Origin: Amborella trichopoda
Taxonomy: Eukaryota > Streptophyta > Magnoliopsida > Amborellales > Amborellaceae
Direction of reading: 5' to 3'
Length of the DNA stretch: 64,000 nt
NCBI RefSeq assembly: GCF_000471905.2
Contig: NW_006499705.1
Location: forward strand, 608,202-672,201
Each line of letters starts with the position of its first letter. Position 1 is the first letter of the stretch. The notes beneath the pieces were generated by a model, which did no database searches, was not told the origin of the DNA, and worked only from the letters and a program-made list of their open reading frames with translations. The position numbers and the translations under genes are program-made. Of the stretch, positions 44,101 to 56,098 are shown in pieces.

Positions 44101-47100
44101 TATGCGACCGCATCTGTCAAAAGCGCATATGCGTCTGTTTCTGATGCGGATGCGAGCGCATCCCGTATGATGCGACCGCATTTTAAAACACTGCTATAGA
44201 TACACCCTTGATCTAGGGTATTTATGGATGTTTAAAACCATACACCATATTTTAAGAAGCCTTATAGAAATGCTACGACTTTTAAAGAACTAACTGTTTT
44301 CCCAAGTTTCACGTTAATATGGTTTAGGTCCATTTTGGCCCTTTTGCTCATTTTGTCCTTTCTGACCTAGTCATCCATATTCCTAGATCTTCCCAAGTTC
44401 GCCAGCTAGTTTTTGCTTGCCATGAAAGCAATGGAATTCAGGAAGAGTAAATAATTTAAAGTATTTTTATTTCGAGATATTATTTATTCTTAATATTTTG
44501 TGCTTCTTAATTATAAGACTCTGTGAGTCAACTTCGGACTCACCAGGCCAGCTGCCCCAAGCCAGGCCTGAGTCCAGTTTTCAAACACTGCTAGATCCAT
44601 ATGAACATGGCCATTATATGATCCTATGTGCAGTCCAATCAAATGATGGATAGTAATGGAGAGACCGGGACTTACTGCTTGGGTGATGTCATCTTCTAGT
44701 CAATCCCACTCTCTCCAGCACCCATTTTTAAGTGGTCCAAAGTATCATAGCATTATTTTGTGCACATGTCTTACAAGATTCTTAAAACGGCAAATGAAAG
44801 AAATGGGTTCAAGCAGTATATGCATAAAAATATACCAGTATAAGATGCATACCTTTGCAAAGTACCTAAAAGGATTCTCTGCACACTGTAGAATGGTAAG
44901 AAGACCAAACTCAAACAGTCCCGATGTCTCGCTCTTTACTGCCTGCCAATATTAACACGAGTATTATAGTGATGTCAAGCAAAACAAAGAAAAATTTTTG
45001 AGTGACCAAGGATCTTACCTTTTTGAGTTTCTTCCCATACATCCTACGGTAAGATGATGCAACAGCTAGTAGATGTGCCTTGCTTCTTTCGCTGAAAATG
45101 CATATGAAGGTTTTCTCATCAGTCCCCAGTCTTCTTTCTCCAGCTTTGTAAAGATCTGTGGCATCCTTATCTGCCATGGCTTGATCAAACTCGGGGCCTT
45201 CGTAACGTGATCCCGCTATGTATGTCAGAAGCAACTGAAAAAAATATCAGGTTTTGCATAAGCAAAATTACAATCTCTCTCCTCTTTCTCATGCAAATTG
45301 AAGAATATCTGAGGATGCACAACGAGGTCTCTAAAGGGAAGTGGAGAACCTGAGAGATTTTGGGGTCAATTATGATAATGGCCCTCCTCTTCTACCCCCT
45401 CCCCCTCCCTCTCACCCATCCAACCTCCTTTACCAGGTCTCCCTCCGTCAGTTAAGGAGGTCCCTCTCTGCATCCCTTTCCCAATGAAGGTCCCAATGTG
45501 GAACATACGTGGCCTTGGCCACCCCCACAAAAGGAACGCGATCCGAGATCTTTACGCTAAACACTCCCCCTCCCTCCTGGCTATTAGTGTTACCAAACTT
45601 CCCTCTCCCACCCTCCCTGATATCAAAAGCATCTAGGGATTCAGGCCTTGCAGGTGGATTGCCCTAGACGCGATAGGGGCCTCGGGTGGCATCTAGATCC
45701 TTTGGGACCCGACCCTTCATGACCTTCTCGATAGTTCAGTTGGAATTTTTTCAGTCATAGTTAGACTGTCTAGGCTATCAGGCAGATGTAACAAGAAGTG
45801 CACAACAAGTTTATGGGCCTAATGCTGAGAATCTTAGGCCCTCCTTTTGGGTAGAATTGTAAACCATCTCATCTTCGTCCCCGAGCCTTTGGTGTTTGGG
45901 GGGGGGTTTCAATGTCACGCGATGGTCCCATGATCGTAACTCCAATCACTCCATCTCCCCTAGCATGATGCAATTTTCAGATTTCATTTCTCTCAATCAT
46001 CTCATTGATATACCCTAGGAAAGACCCCAGTTTACTTGGTCAAACCACTCCTTCAACCCCTATCTCTCAAAGCTAGATCGGTTCATTACCTCACTTGAGT
46101 GGAACCAGGCCTTCTCGGGTACCCACTCGACTGTTTTACCCAAAACTACCTCTGACCATCGACCCATTCTGCGTGATACCCAAGCTGTCCAGAGTGGCCC
46201 GTGACTGTTAGATTCGAATCTTGGTGGATCAAAGAACCCAACTTCTTACATTTTGTGGCAGCCTTGTGGAGCTCTTTCAATATTCAGGGCTGGTTGGGTT
46301 TCAGGTGCAACGAAAGTTGCAATTGCTGAAATCCAATTTGAAAACTTGGAAGGTCCAACACCCGAGGAACTTTCGGGCCATGAAGGAGTCTTTGTTTAAT
46401 CGTGGGACACAAATGAGGAATCCAGACCTTTAGTTCCAGGGGAGCACATGTAGCGTGCCAAGGCCAAATTAGACTTCCAAGCCACCCTCCACAAGGAGGA
46501 GGTATACTGGGCACAGAGAGCTAGAGTAAAATCGCTTAAATCAAGTGATTTAAACGCTGGCTACTTCCACAAGATAGCCAATTGTCGAAGACGCGACAAT
46601 GCCATCACCCATCTTAAGGTCGACAATGTGGTCCTAGACCAACCCCTTCCTATGAAGCAGGCAGCAGTATGCTTCTTTTCCAATCTCTTTACCTCGTGCC
46701 CTGGACCGAGACCCATAATGCACAACATTGCCTTCCTTTCCCTTCTTCCTGAAAAAGTGGCTTAGCTGGAACGTCCCTTTTCAGAGACAAATCCTACTGG
46801 CACTCAATGACCTGAGTCTCGATCGAGCTCCTGGCCCCGACGGCTACCCTATTGCCTTCTTTAAAACTTTCTGGGATACTATCCGCCCAGACATGTTGGA
46901 GTTCTTCTCTGAATTTCACTCTAAAGGTGTCATTAACAAGGCTATGAATGCTATGTCATCGCCCTAGTCCCTAAGATTTAAGGGGCGGAAGAGATTAAAG
47001 ATTTCAGACCTATAAGCTTGGTCAATAGCTCATACAAAGTGTTGTCCAAAGTCCTAGCTTCGAGATTGAGGGTTGTGCTAAACTCAGTCATCTCCCCCAC

Positions 47101-50100
47101 CCAAGGGGCCTTTGTTAAGGGGTAGACAAATCCTGGATGGGGCTGTAATTGCACACGAATGCATTCACTCTCGGTTCATCTCTAAAACGCCGGGACTAGT
47201 TATAAAACTAGATTGGGAAAAGGCGTATGATCATGTCCACTGGGCAGTACTTGATGAGACCATGAGAAGGATGGGCTTTGGGCCGAAGTGGAGAGGGTGG
47301 ATTAGAGGTTGCATTTCTAGCCCTATCTTCTCAGTGTTATTCAACGGCTCCCCCAAAGGACTTATCTCGGCTACCAAGAAGACTTCGCCAAGGAGATCTT
47401 CTCTCACCTTTCCTGTTTGCAATTATGGCCGAGGTCTTCAACATCTCTTTTTTTAGGCTATATCAAGTTGGTCTATTGAGGGGTTTTAAGTCTAATAACC
47501 TTGGCACGCATATCTCCCACCATCAATACGCAGATGACACCTAGTTTTCCGCGATGCATCCATTCAACAGGTGGATACCTTACAGCTTTAATTTAAATGC
47601 TTTGAGATGGCAACAGGGTTTAAGGAAAATCTCGTCAAGTCCAAGATGATGGGGGTTTGCACTGACTCATCTTTGATTTAGCTCCTGGCTGGAAGGTGGG
47701 GTTGCTCGGTGGAGATACTTCCCTTTTCTTATCTTGGTCATCCCCTTTGCTAGGGGATGCCACGAGTTTCACATTGGAGCCATATAGTCGATAAATTTGA
47801 TCGAAGATTTGTAGGTTGGAAAGGAAGATTCTTGTTCAAGGCAGGAAGACTTCCCTCATCAAAGCCACCCTGGCTAATACTCCTGTATTTCAGATGTCTT
47901 TATTTCGTATTCGTATCCCGGACTTCATCAAAGCTACTTTGGCTAATACTCTCGTATTTCAGATGTCTTTATTTCGTATCCCGGCCTCTGTAGCCGCTAC
48001 GCTAGAGACGATGATGAGGAATTTTTTCTAGTCTAGAGAACATGACAACAAGTATCATCTCATCGCTTGGCCCAAATTATGCCTATAGCCCAAGGAGAGT
48101 TGGCGGATTCACAATCTCAAGGCCCATAACAGTGGCCTCTTAGGCAAGTGGGGGTGGAGGTATGCCACACACCCAAATCACCTTCGGAGAGAGGTGATCA
48201 AGCATAACTACTGCTATGGGGTCGACCACTGGACTCCCAAATGTAGGACTAATGGAACCATATCCAAGTTTTGGAGATCAGACTTAAGGTGTCGTGAACA
48301 TTTTTCTGGTTTTATACATTTTCGCCCATTTTTCTGGTTTTATACATTTTTCTGGTTTTATACATATTTTCTGGTTTTATACATTTTCGCCGAAGGGAAG
48401 GGTCAAAGATTTTATTTTGGGATGATAAATGGGTGGGTTGTAAACCTTTGCGAGAACAGTTTCCTAATCTCTATCGGTTAGCTAGTGACACCCATTTTTG
48501 ACTGTGGCTCAAAACTTTGGTCTCGTAGGCTCTCTTCGATCTTGGTCGCCAAATTTCAGAAGGCCCCTCAATGACCATGTGCTTGATGACTTCGAGGCCC
48601 TGGCAGCAATCCTCCAATCAATGTTCCTCCCTGTTTTCAGGTGAGGACAGGATCATTTGGGAACCTTCCCCCTCAGGGACTTTCTCAGTTTCTTCTTACT
48701 ACTCCAACCTTTTGCCCAACCCCATAGCTGCTAGCCCCTATCCCATTGTTTTATCTAAAGCCTGGAACACCTTTGCACCCCCTATAATCCAAGTTCTATA
48801 GGGTGTTGACGTTAGACCTCCTCCAAAGGAGAGGAATGCAGTGCCCCAATAGATGTGCATAGTGCTTGGAGGAGGAAACAAATGCTCACGTGTTCCTCCA
48901 CCGTGGGTTTGCTAAAAGCTTATGGACAGTTGTTTTACGCCTCTTTCAGTACTCGTGGGTCACCCCAAGCTCTGTCCCTAGTTGTTCCAAGCCTACCTCT
49001 CTTCGCCTTGGCCTAGGGCAGGATGAGAGCGGTGGAAAGCCTCCATTTCTACCGCCTTGTGGGTGTTATGGATTGAAAGGAATCACATAATTTTCAGAGA
49101 AGAGAGATCATCAATAGTGGCATTAGTTGATAAAGTCACGAACTTAGTGGCCTTTTGGGCCTCCAACCACAAATTGTTTTATGACTACCCTTCTACCGAC
49201 TTCCGTAGGAATTAGTCAAACCTTCTTTTTGTGTCATGTCCCAGAGCTTCACGACCATCTCGGTGGAAGCCACCGGAACCTGGTTCCATCAAACTAAACT
49301 TCAATGGCGGCTCCATCAGGAACCCTGCCCTTCGGGAGTTGGTGGTCTCTTTAGGACCAACAAGGGACATATTTTGCTTGCCTTATCCCACCCTATCGGA
49401 GTTGCAGACTCTACCCTGACTGAAGCAAGTGCCTTGCTTAAAGGTTTGCAAAGGTTTGACAACAATTGGGGGGTCTACCTTGGTGGTTGAAGGAGATTCC
49501 AAGAATGTTATATCGTGGGCAGCTGGTCTTTCTCCTTGCCCATGGCGGTTAGACAATATCTTCGACGAGAAGGCTCACTTGGCGGGAGGTATCTCAATCA
49601 TCTGGCGCCATGTCTTTTGGGAAGTCAACTCGAATGCAGACTTCCTAGCCAAGGAGGGAGCCTATTCTAACACCCCGGGGCTATCATAGTGTTGTTGTTC
49701 CCAAGAGTTGCACCCTAGGGACTAGAACCGTTCTTTTTATCTTTTCTAAGCCCCTCGGGGTTGTATTGGGTTTCCCCTTGGGGAACCCATTTAATTTGTA
49801 CATTTTGACATTATTTATATAATAGTTATCCTTACTCAAAAAAATATATTTGAGGATGCTATTTGATCTACATAAAAAGATTATGAGTCTCACTCTTCGT
49901 CATGGTTCTCCTCTATGATAACATACTACAATGACCACCCTTCAGGGTTTCTTATCTACAGTGCAAGCATAAGAGAACTCAGACTAAACTAAGACATGCA
50001 TTTGACCTTTTTATGATCACCAGAAGCTTGGAAACCGATATCATGCTCTAGGTGAGTATGAAATTTTGCATGGTAAGCATTCTTAATTAGTTGTATCTGA

Positions 50101-53100
50101 GAGGAGGTTCGAGAACAAATGATTTCAGTGGCAGCTCCCAAATCAATATTATCACCAGTTAATGCGCTCCTCAATATAGTTGCATCTCGTCCTGCAGGAT
50201 CATGCATCCATAGGAGAATTGCTTTCTGAAAAAAAAAAATGGAAATAACATGAGACAATTGAAAACAAGGAAGCCGTTGCTCGCAAAAGCACTACCAATC
50301 TCAATTTGTGGTGTGCATAAAAATCAAATGAAACGAATATAAACCATGATACTAACATTACACAAGTCTGTCTTTAAAATATTGAAATTCGGATTGCTAA
50401 GTTGCGAGAAGATCAAAAGCATATACAGTACCTCAAGATTTCCACTGAGCTCTGAAGCAAGACGATTACTTAGTTCATCATGGTACATGGTCCTATACTC
50501 GTGTTGGATGTGAGCACGTTGCATTGCATCACGATGAGCAAGAACATTAATGACTGCCCCAGTGTTGCAGCCAAATCCTGAACATTTTCGTTTATCAGTG
50601 AAGACTAAAGATATCACCTAATACTGGATCATCAATGGTGCCTCATGATAATCACTCAGCTGAAGGAACTCTTTATTGGTTGAAAACCCCAGCAAATCAT
50701 CAATGTAACCAGTCTATTTCTAACTATAATTGAAAAATTATAAAATCATCAGAATAACCAAATTCTATTTCTAAATCTGATGGAAGACTAATACAAACAG
50801 CACTATTAATAACAGTACCAAGAACAACAATGACAATATGGAACAAATAACGCACTAACAACATTTAGTGTACTATTATTTCTAATGCAGATGTTGCTGG
50901 AGTATAATTTTCATCATCTTCATCACTGAAATTTACATACACAACTAAATTTCTTATTGATATAAGTTACGAACCACAAAAGAAAACAAAACACATTTAT
51001 CCAGAAGAACTACAACAACCCAACATATATACACATAAAACCTAGGATAAATGTTATTTAGCTACAAGGAAAGATAGCCAGGTGTGCAGCATATGCCAGA
51101 ATGCCACCACCACAGGAAAAACAAAGTTCCTCAAGCTTGTTTTCCTCTCAGTTGAGAAAAAATTCCAGCTTGGAACCTTGGAAGTAGGATGAAAAGGTCC
51201 CTAATACGAGACTTCAGTAATCTACTGAAGAGTACTTGAATGTGGAAAGTGTGATATAACATGGTCAAATGTTAGAAGCACAAGTTTTTGGGGTTTTCTT
51301 GAGCATCTTAGACTGATGCTTCTTCTTTCCCTTTTGACATGCCACAATCCAGACACATTGAAATCACAGAACAAAGAAGCCCATGTCACCATCAAAGCAA
51401 ATTCCTTTTGGCTTAGGAAATTCTAACAAAATCATGTCACCATCTAAGGAAAACCCATTAACATATGAGAGAGAGAGAGAGACCCTCCAAAAGGAATTAG
51501 ATCACCATGCAAAAACCAGTAACAGGAGAAAATCCAACCAGAAAGAAGCAACAAATTATTTGCTTGATTTCTTTTTCTGATTAAGAACTTGTACCAACAG
51601 TAAACTTTGACAAGACAGATTCATTACTTGATTTTTCTTTCTTGATTAAACAAATGTTGCGGAAAGTAAATGAATTTTTCAAGAGAGGTAATATATACAT
51701 TTTTTGGAAAAGTTCATATAAGGTCGCAACCTTATAGAATTAAGATGCACCTGAACCGGCAAGTCCAGTGGTTCTGCACTGAACCAGCTGGTCCAAATTT
51801 CGCCCAATGTCTTTCTTTTAATATTTAAAAATGAGATCCTACCAAGGCAAGGGCTTGAACACTGGAGAACTTGGGAAAGAAAGCATCATGCTACAATCAC
51901 ACACATTGGACTTTGTTGCACAATATCGATGTTCTTTATATGTATCATGTGACATAAGATAATCATAACGTAAAACAAATAAACTCACACGATGCAACTT
52001 GAACAAAGAAACTTACCCGAGAAGATAAAAATAAGGGAAAAAAACCCTAATATTTTTGGATTTTTTCTTTCTTTTTTTTTTTCATATTTAATTTTAACCT
52101 TTAATGTTATAATTTGTAAGGGATTAGTGAATTATAAAATATGGAAAATAAAGAAATTTGTTGGGTCCAAAATTGTAATTTCTCTTTTTTGTACTTTAGG
52201 TTTTTAAATTATAACTTCCATTTGCAAGAACTTTTTTTTTTGTAAAGTCACTAAAACCCAAAACATGAAAATCCAAAAAAGCAAATAGAAATATGTTTAG
52301 GGTTTTACTATTTTTTCAATTTTTGGTCTGGAAACTGCACAAAAATATCTAGAAAATCCAACAACAAGAAAGAGAGAGAGAAAGGAAAAACATAAACAAA
52401 TAAGAAAAATAGAAGTAAAAAAAAAAGGTTCTTTTTTATTTTTTTATTTTTATTTTTATTAAATTTTCTTTTTTTCTTTTTAATTTTCTATATTCTTTTC
52501 ACTTTTCTATATTCTTTTCACTTTGAATGGTAATAAATTCAAAGAACGAAAAATATGAACTTTTTGTTTTTGTCTTCTTTATAAATTTGAGCTATTGTAT
52601 TATTAATGAGTATTTCTTTATTGCTTGAAGAGTTATATTTGTTCATAACATTTTTAAAAAAAAAAAATTTGGCTTTTCCATATTTTACTCTATTTTTCCC
52701 AAATTTCTCAATTTATATTTTTATTAATTATTTGATTTCTTAGAGTGGTCCAATCAGTGAACTGATCCGATTCGACCGGGCTAGTGCCTTCACTGGTTTG
52801 GTCACTAGTTCGGTCCCGACAACATTACGAAGACATCAGGACCAATCTCTAGCAAATGTCAAAGACTGAGGAGACTCAAAATGCAATTGAACCTAGCCAG
52901 GAGTCCTAAGTGTAGTACAACCTAATGACTTCACCAAGAAGATTGTTCAGCACATGGTGAGATGGTGTCCGTCAACCAACGACACCTGAGGAAGCTCGAC
53001 CAAGCCAATTAGAGGAGGAGAATGAGGAACCAAAACAGGCAAGAAAACTGAATCCCAAATACGTGGATGACACATTAGCCGAGGTCAATGACATGTGAGA

Positions 53101-54789
53101 GTGGACCTCCTACGAAGAGGCACACCGACGCACAGGATGGTAAGAGACCATGGAGGAGGAGATCCTCGCACCATACGTGGAAAACCTTGTTTTTAAGCTA
53201 AAGGAGGTAAAACCAATCTCATGTCGATGGGTTTACAAACTGAAGACTCATGCCAACAGGTCCATAAAAGATATAAGACTAGATTAGTTGTTCAAGGATT
53301 TTCATAGCAGTACATGATTGACTATGATGAGAATTTTAGCCTTGTAGCCAAGATCATGATGGTACGTGTACTACTTGCATTGGCAGCAAGTAAGTCTCGA
53401 AAATTATGGCAAATGGATGTGAAAAATGCTTTTTTTCATGGAGAAGTCAATTGAGACATCTATATGAAGTATCCAAAAGGATTCGAAAGCAAGGATCGAC
53501 CTAATCATGCCTGCAAGCTAAGGAAAGCCCACTAGGGGTCGAAGCAGGTAATAAGGGCTTGGTAAGGCAAGATTGCTTAGTTATTGTTACAGAATGGATA
53601 CCAAGCCACACCTATTGATTCAAGTTTATTCGTAAAAGCAAAAAATGTCAATTTTCACAGGGGCTATTGAGAAAATTCACAAAACAAAGAAAACCTATTG
53701 GTACAATTTCAAGTGAAGTAGCTCAGGAAGCTCAAACATTTTCTATGACTTGAAAAAGTGCCCGAGTTTAGGAAGGTCTCTTCTTATGTCAGCAGAAATA
53801 CATAAGAAACCTCTTACAAAAGAACACTATGATCAACTGCGAACAAATCTCAGCAACTATGGAGACTAAATTATGGTCAATACAAGGTATATAAGCAGTG
53901 ATTCTAAATCCAGAGGTTAATTGTAGTACTGTAATCTGGCAACTTTACCTAAGACAGTTTGGTTGTTTGTTTGGGGCTGATAGTGGAAAAGTTAACAGAT
54001 AAGTAAAATGTTGTATGCGTTTTTCTCTGAAGTATAGCTTAGTGAGAGATTGTTTTGCAGGAATTCTGACAAAAATTACCATAAAAAAGCCACAGAAATG
54101 ACATAACATTCAAGGAATGATAGAGACAGGATTCAGAAACTAATCAAAGAAGAAAACTTTGTGCCGTATCCATAAAAATGACAAAGAAAATAGAAGAAAG
54201 GGTAGAATGGTGCATTCACAAGCAAATAAAACCAGATAGTAGGTAACTAGCGAAAGAAAAGAGGATTTAAAGACCAAACTGGGAAAGAAAACCTAATATA
54301 AAATCCGCATAAATAAAAATAGGAAATGAGAAAAAAGTGCAAGGATTATCCATAAACTACCGATAAATTCTACATAGCATTCATAAAGAAAAGATCATTA
54401 GGATTATATCATTGAAGAAATAGTAAAAAAATAAAATAAAGAACAATACAGGACAATTCAGGGAGAGATCAGAGTGAAAGCAATAGAAAACGGATTGAGA
54501 TATAAGGTTTGGGAGAAATTGTCAGAAGAAATTCAGAAAGGTCAGAAAATATAAAGAATTCATAAGGCAGGAAGATGAACACAAAACTAGACAGAGAACT
54601 AAACGAAACTAGATAGAAGCCAAACGAAACTAGATAGAGAAATTAAAAGAAACTACAGAGAGAAATCAAACGAATTAAGAGAGAGAAACTACAACAGATT
54701 CTCAGTTCCACACCTTTGAAAGCTCGGTGGAGTTCTATGGCGTCTTGATTTGGAGAGACAGGCACAGGTGGAACGGTAAAAGTAGCCAT
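41191..54789 (-). CDS. Annexin, D5-type, six exons
   Basis: Exons, high to low: 54789-54714, 50577-50432, 50225-50007, 45234-45019, 44942-44853, 41394-41191. All five introns obey GT-AG and the exons join to 316 codons without a stop. Start [20 protein letters not shown]. The usual four annexin repeats are seen: repeat I with GFGC (26-29), His40 and acidic E68; III with RRLGTDE; IV with MKGFGTRDT (255-263) and E299. G-x-G-T with an acidic residue about 40 positions on is the type II calcium site; it is clear in IV and altered (Cys for Thr) in [16 protein letters not shown] and [13 protein letters not shown] match plant annexin D5, also 316 residues in Arabidopsis, by memory. Annexins bind acidic phospholipids in a Ca2+-dependent way at membranes; D5 is linked to pollen and membrane traffic. 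Introns 1, 3 and 5 are swollen by repeats, yet splice sites and frame are intact. It looks functional. Confidence 0.95.
41805..42000. repeat. GC-rich-ended repeat with AT core
   Basis: In annexin intron 5. 'caagcccgggttccgccagg' at the left, an AT-only core, then 'aaagccccaggcctttctaa' and 'gcctgttagcagcc' at the right. It may be a small non-autonomous hAT relative; the ends are not resolved. Confidence 0.35.
42165..42266. repeat. Tandem duplication, 2 x ~52 bp (annexin intron 5)
   Basis: Units start ccggcgaaaccaa and run through taaaggccacc-accgaatt and tctcatttaa. A 19-bp tandem pair (ccttggtactgataaagg) lies nearby at about 41992-42028. Confidence 0.75.
43282..44193. mobile_element. hAT-type non-autonomous element, 912 bp, 8-bp TSD
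   Basis: Terminal inverted repeats CAGTGTTTTAAAATGCGG (left) and the inverse of CCGCATTTTAAAACACTG (right) match over 18 bp. The flanks CTATAGAT at 43274-43281 and 44194-44201 are identical, an 8-bp hAT-type duplication. Inside each end lie clusters of GATGCGG/GATGCGA words (left) and their mixed inverses (GCGCATATGCG, CCGCATC, right), like the subterminal transposase-binding repeats of hAT elements. The core is AT-rich, with no transposase frame. It lies in intron 5 of the annexin gene. The perfect TSD and ends suggest fairly recent insertion. Confidence 0.9.
47855..47992 (+). repeat. Tandem duplication inside the LINE (about 70 bp)
   Basis: Two copies of a phrase with catcaaagc-ac, tggctaatactc and gtatttcagatgtctttatt. 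It doubles a piece of the connector after the RT domain (compare [15 protein letters not shown] with [15 protein letters not shown]). Confidence 0.8.
48297..48395 (+). repeat. Short tandem repeat inside the LINE
   Basis: Four to five copies of 'tttttctggttttatacat', some with an added ttcgccc. It interrupts the ORF2 connector region. Confidence 0.8.
50650..51740. other. Annexin intron 1, proximal part: nothing recognised
   Basis: AT-rich intron DNA without a recognisable element. A GA run at 51469-51481. Confidence 0.4.
51745..52835. repeat. Possible foldback element in annexin intron 1
   Basis: The left edge has 'ctgaaccggcaagtccag' and 'ctgaaccagctggtccaa'; the right edge has 'gtggtccaatcagtgaactg' and 'cactggtttggtcactag'. 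Read inversely, the right edge resembles the left in words (gaac-agt, aaccagtg, ggacc), around an AT-rich core. The ends and target-site duplication are not resolved. Confidence 0.3.
52900..53540 (+). mobile_element. Ty1/copia reverse-transcriptase fossil
   Basis: Plus-strand readings carry copia RT words: [53 protein letters not shown] and MKYPKGFES. The catalytic part and both LTRs were not found. It is broken by several interruptions and is clearly old. It lies antisense to the annexin gene within intron 1. Confidence 0.8.
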
Positions 54790-54908
54790 TGAAGCTCCAG
54801 AAGCAAGTAAAAACCCTAAAAACTGAGAATCACCTAAATCCTTCCACTACGAATCCAAACCTCGGAACAAAGCCCTCTCTCTTCTGAGAAAATGAATCAG
54901 AATGCTGA

Positions 54909-54920
54909 TATTTTATAAAG
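54909..54920 (-). promoter_or_regulatory. TATA box of the annexin gene
   Basis: CTTTATAAAATA on the minus strand, about 120 bases before the ATG. Transcription would start about 30 bases on, giving a leader of about 90 bases that includes an AGAGAGAGG stretch. Confidence 0.55.
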
Positions 54921-55244
54921 CCGCGTAGCCTACCGAATTTGAAGCTCTTTTTTTCTTTAAGAGATGAGTAGAAAACCAACGGACAAATAAAAAACAGACG
55001 CGCACGAAATCAAAGTAGTTTCCCGTTGGTAAAGATGGTACGAATATCATTTATTTTAATATTTTTTTCTCTTGGTGCGTGTAATATTTATTATTTGTAT
55101 AAACCCAGAGGAAAATTTAATATTTGAATCTTCCTATCAAAGGGCAGGGGAAATTAGAACGAGAAAAACAAGGGAGAGGAACAAATGGAGCCGCATGCGA
55201 ATTATACCGTTTTATGCCTCACGTGATAAGTATAAAGTTTCTAT

Positions 55245-55625
55245 GAGCCCCACGCCTTATAAAAACAAAATAAAGCCTCACCTCAAATCTTTCGAAAAAC
55301 ACTTTCCGCAACAAAAATATATGGCTCCAAAAAATCAATTTTCAACCCTCAAGAGAAAAATTTTGAGACTCATAAAATAATATAGATCTTGCAAATATGT
55401 GAACCTTATTTTTAGTATGAAATGCATTGTTTAAATAATTTGTTACAATATATACCCATTTTTAGAGTTTGAAATCCTTATTTGTATTCACAACCATTAT
55501 GTTCAAGCCGAGATAATCGATGTAAACTTTTTCAGTTCTTGAATTGCAATTTTTTTGTGAGTTATATGGTGAGGTTTCAAGGAATTTTCGATGAGTTATA
55601 AGGTGAGGTTTTAATTATTTTAATA
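55245..55625. mobile_element. Family 1 MITE
   Basis: Left 'aataaagcctcacctcaaa' is answered by an inverse 'ggtgaggttttaattatttt' at the right. The core has a cacaaccattatgttcaagcc-agataatcgat block comparable to the 'accattatggttgtg' of 30396-30780, inverted. A second 'gagttataaggtgaggtttt' copy lies beside 'gagttatatggtgaggttt'. Confidence 0.5.
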
Positions 55626-55784
55626 GGTCTGCAGTCAAACCATTTTCCTTCGGTAAATAGAAATGCCGCGTAGCTCTCTTTCTCTCTACAAGAAACAACG
55701 CGTCACTCTCTATATTTCCGTTGGGGCAGGCTTCCGAAGCATCAGATATGGGAGGGTTCCTTAGCTAGAATAACTAAATTAACC

Positions 55785-56095
55785 ACAATTTAATTTAAGG
55801 TATTAATAAGATCATTTAATCTTGACCATTAGATGTGGAATTAGATCGTTTCATTTATTCTATTGACTAAGCTCAAACTTTAAAAGAAATTTTTTTAAAC
55901 TTTATAACCCAACCAAACAATATGTGAAATTAGATGGCTACATTCATTTTATCGGCTATGCTCAAACTTCAAAGGAAATTTATTCGAACTTTATTACCCA
56001 ACCAAGCTATTTGATTTCACATCGGATGGTTGAACATAATTATGATCACCTCGTATAAAAAGTAAATGGTCTCGTCGTATACAATCTTTTTATAT
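55785..56095. mobile_element. Family 5 MITE with internal duplication
   Basis: Ends with the family 5 right part (ttatgatcacctcgtataaa, aaatggtctcgtcgtata). A block of about 87 bp from gtggaattagatcg to ttataacccaaccaa is repeated directly after itself (gtgaaattagatgg to attacccaaccaa), which makes this copy longer than its relatives. Confidence 0.6.
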
Positions 56096-56098
56096 AAA

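Larger units (their letters stand above)
45319..49845 (+). mobile_element. L1-type LINE in annexin intron 3 (antisense), with TSD
   Basis: The flanks atatctgaggatgc (45305-45318) and atatttgaggatgc (49846-49859) match 13 of 14. ORF2 starts at about 45487 ([18 protein letters not shown], endonuclease); TSDHRPI of the endonuclease end lies near 46150; reverse transcriptase 46728-47544 ([60 protein letters not shown] with YADD at 47527-47538); zinc-binding region near 48830-48910; RNase H 49231-49689 ([35 protein letters not shown]). The first catalytic Asp of RNase H is Asn here. ORF1 is missing, so the copy is 5'-truncated. Several stops and frameshifts occur, as do two internal tandem repeats. 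It differs in sequence from the minus-strand LINEs of this window. Confidence 0.9.

Noticed and set aside
55072-55380. Open frame of 102 codons upstream of the annexin gene
   Set aside because: Its second half is family 1 MITE sequence; no domain.
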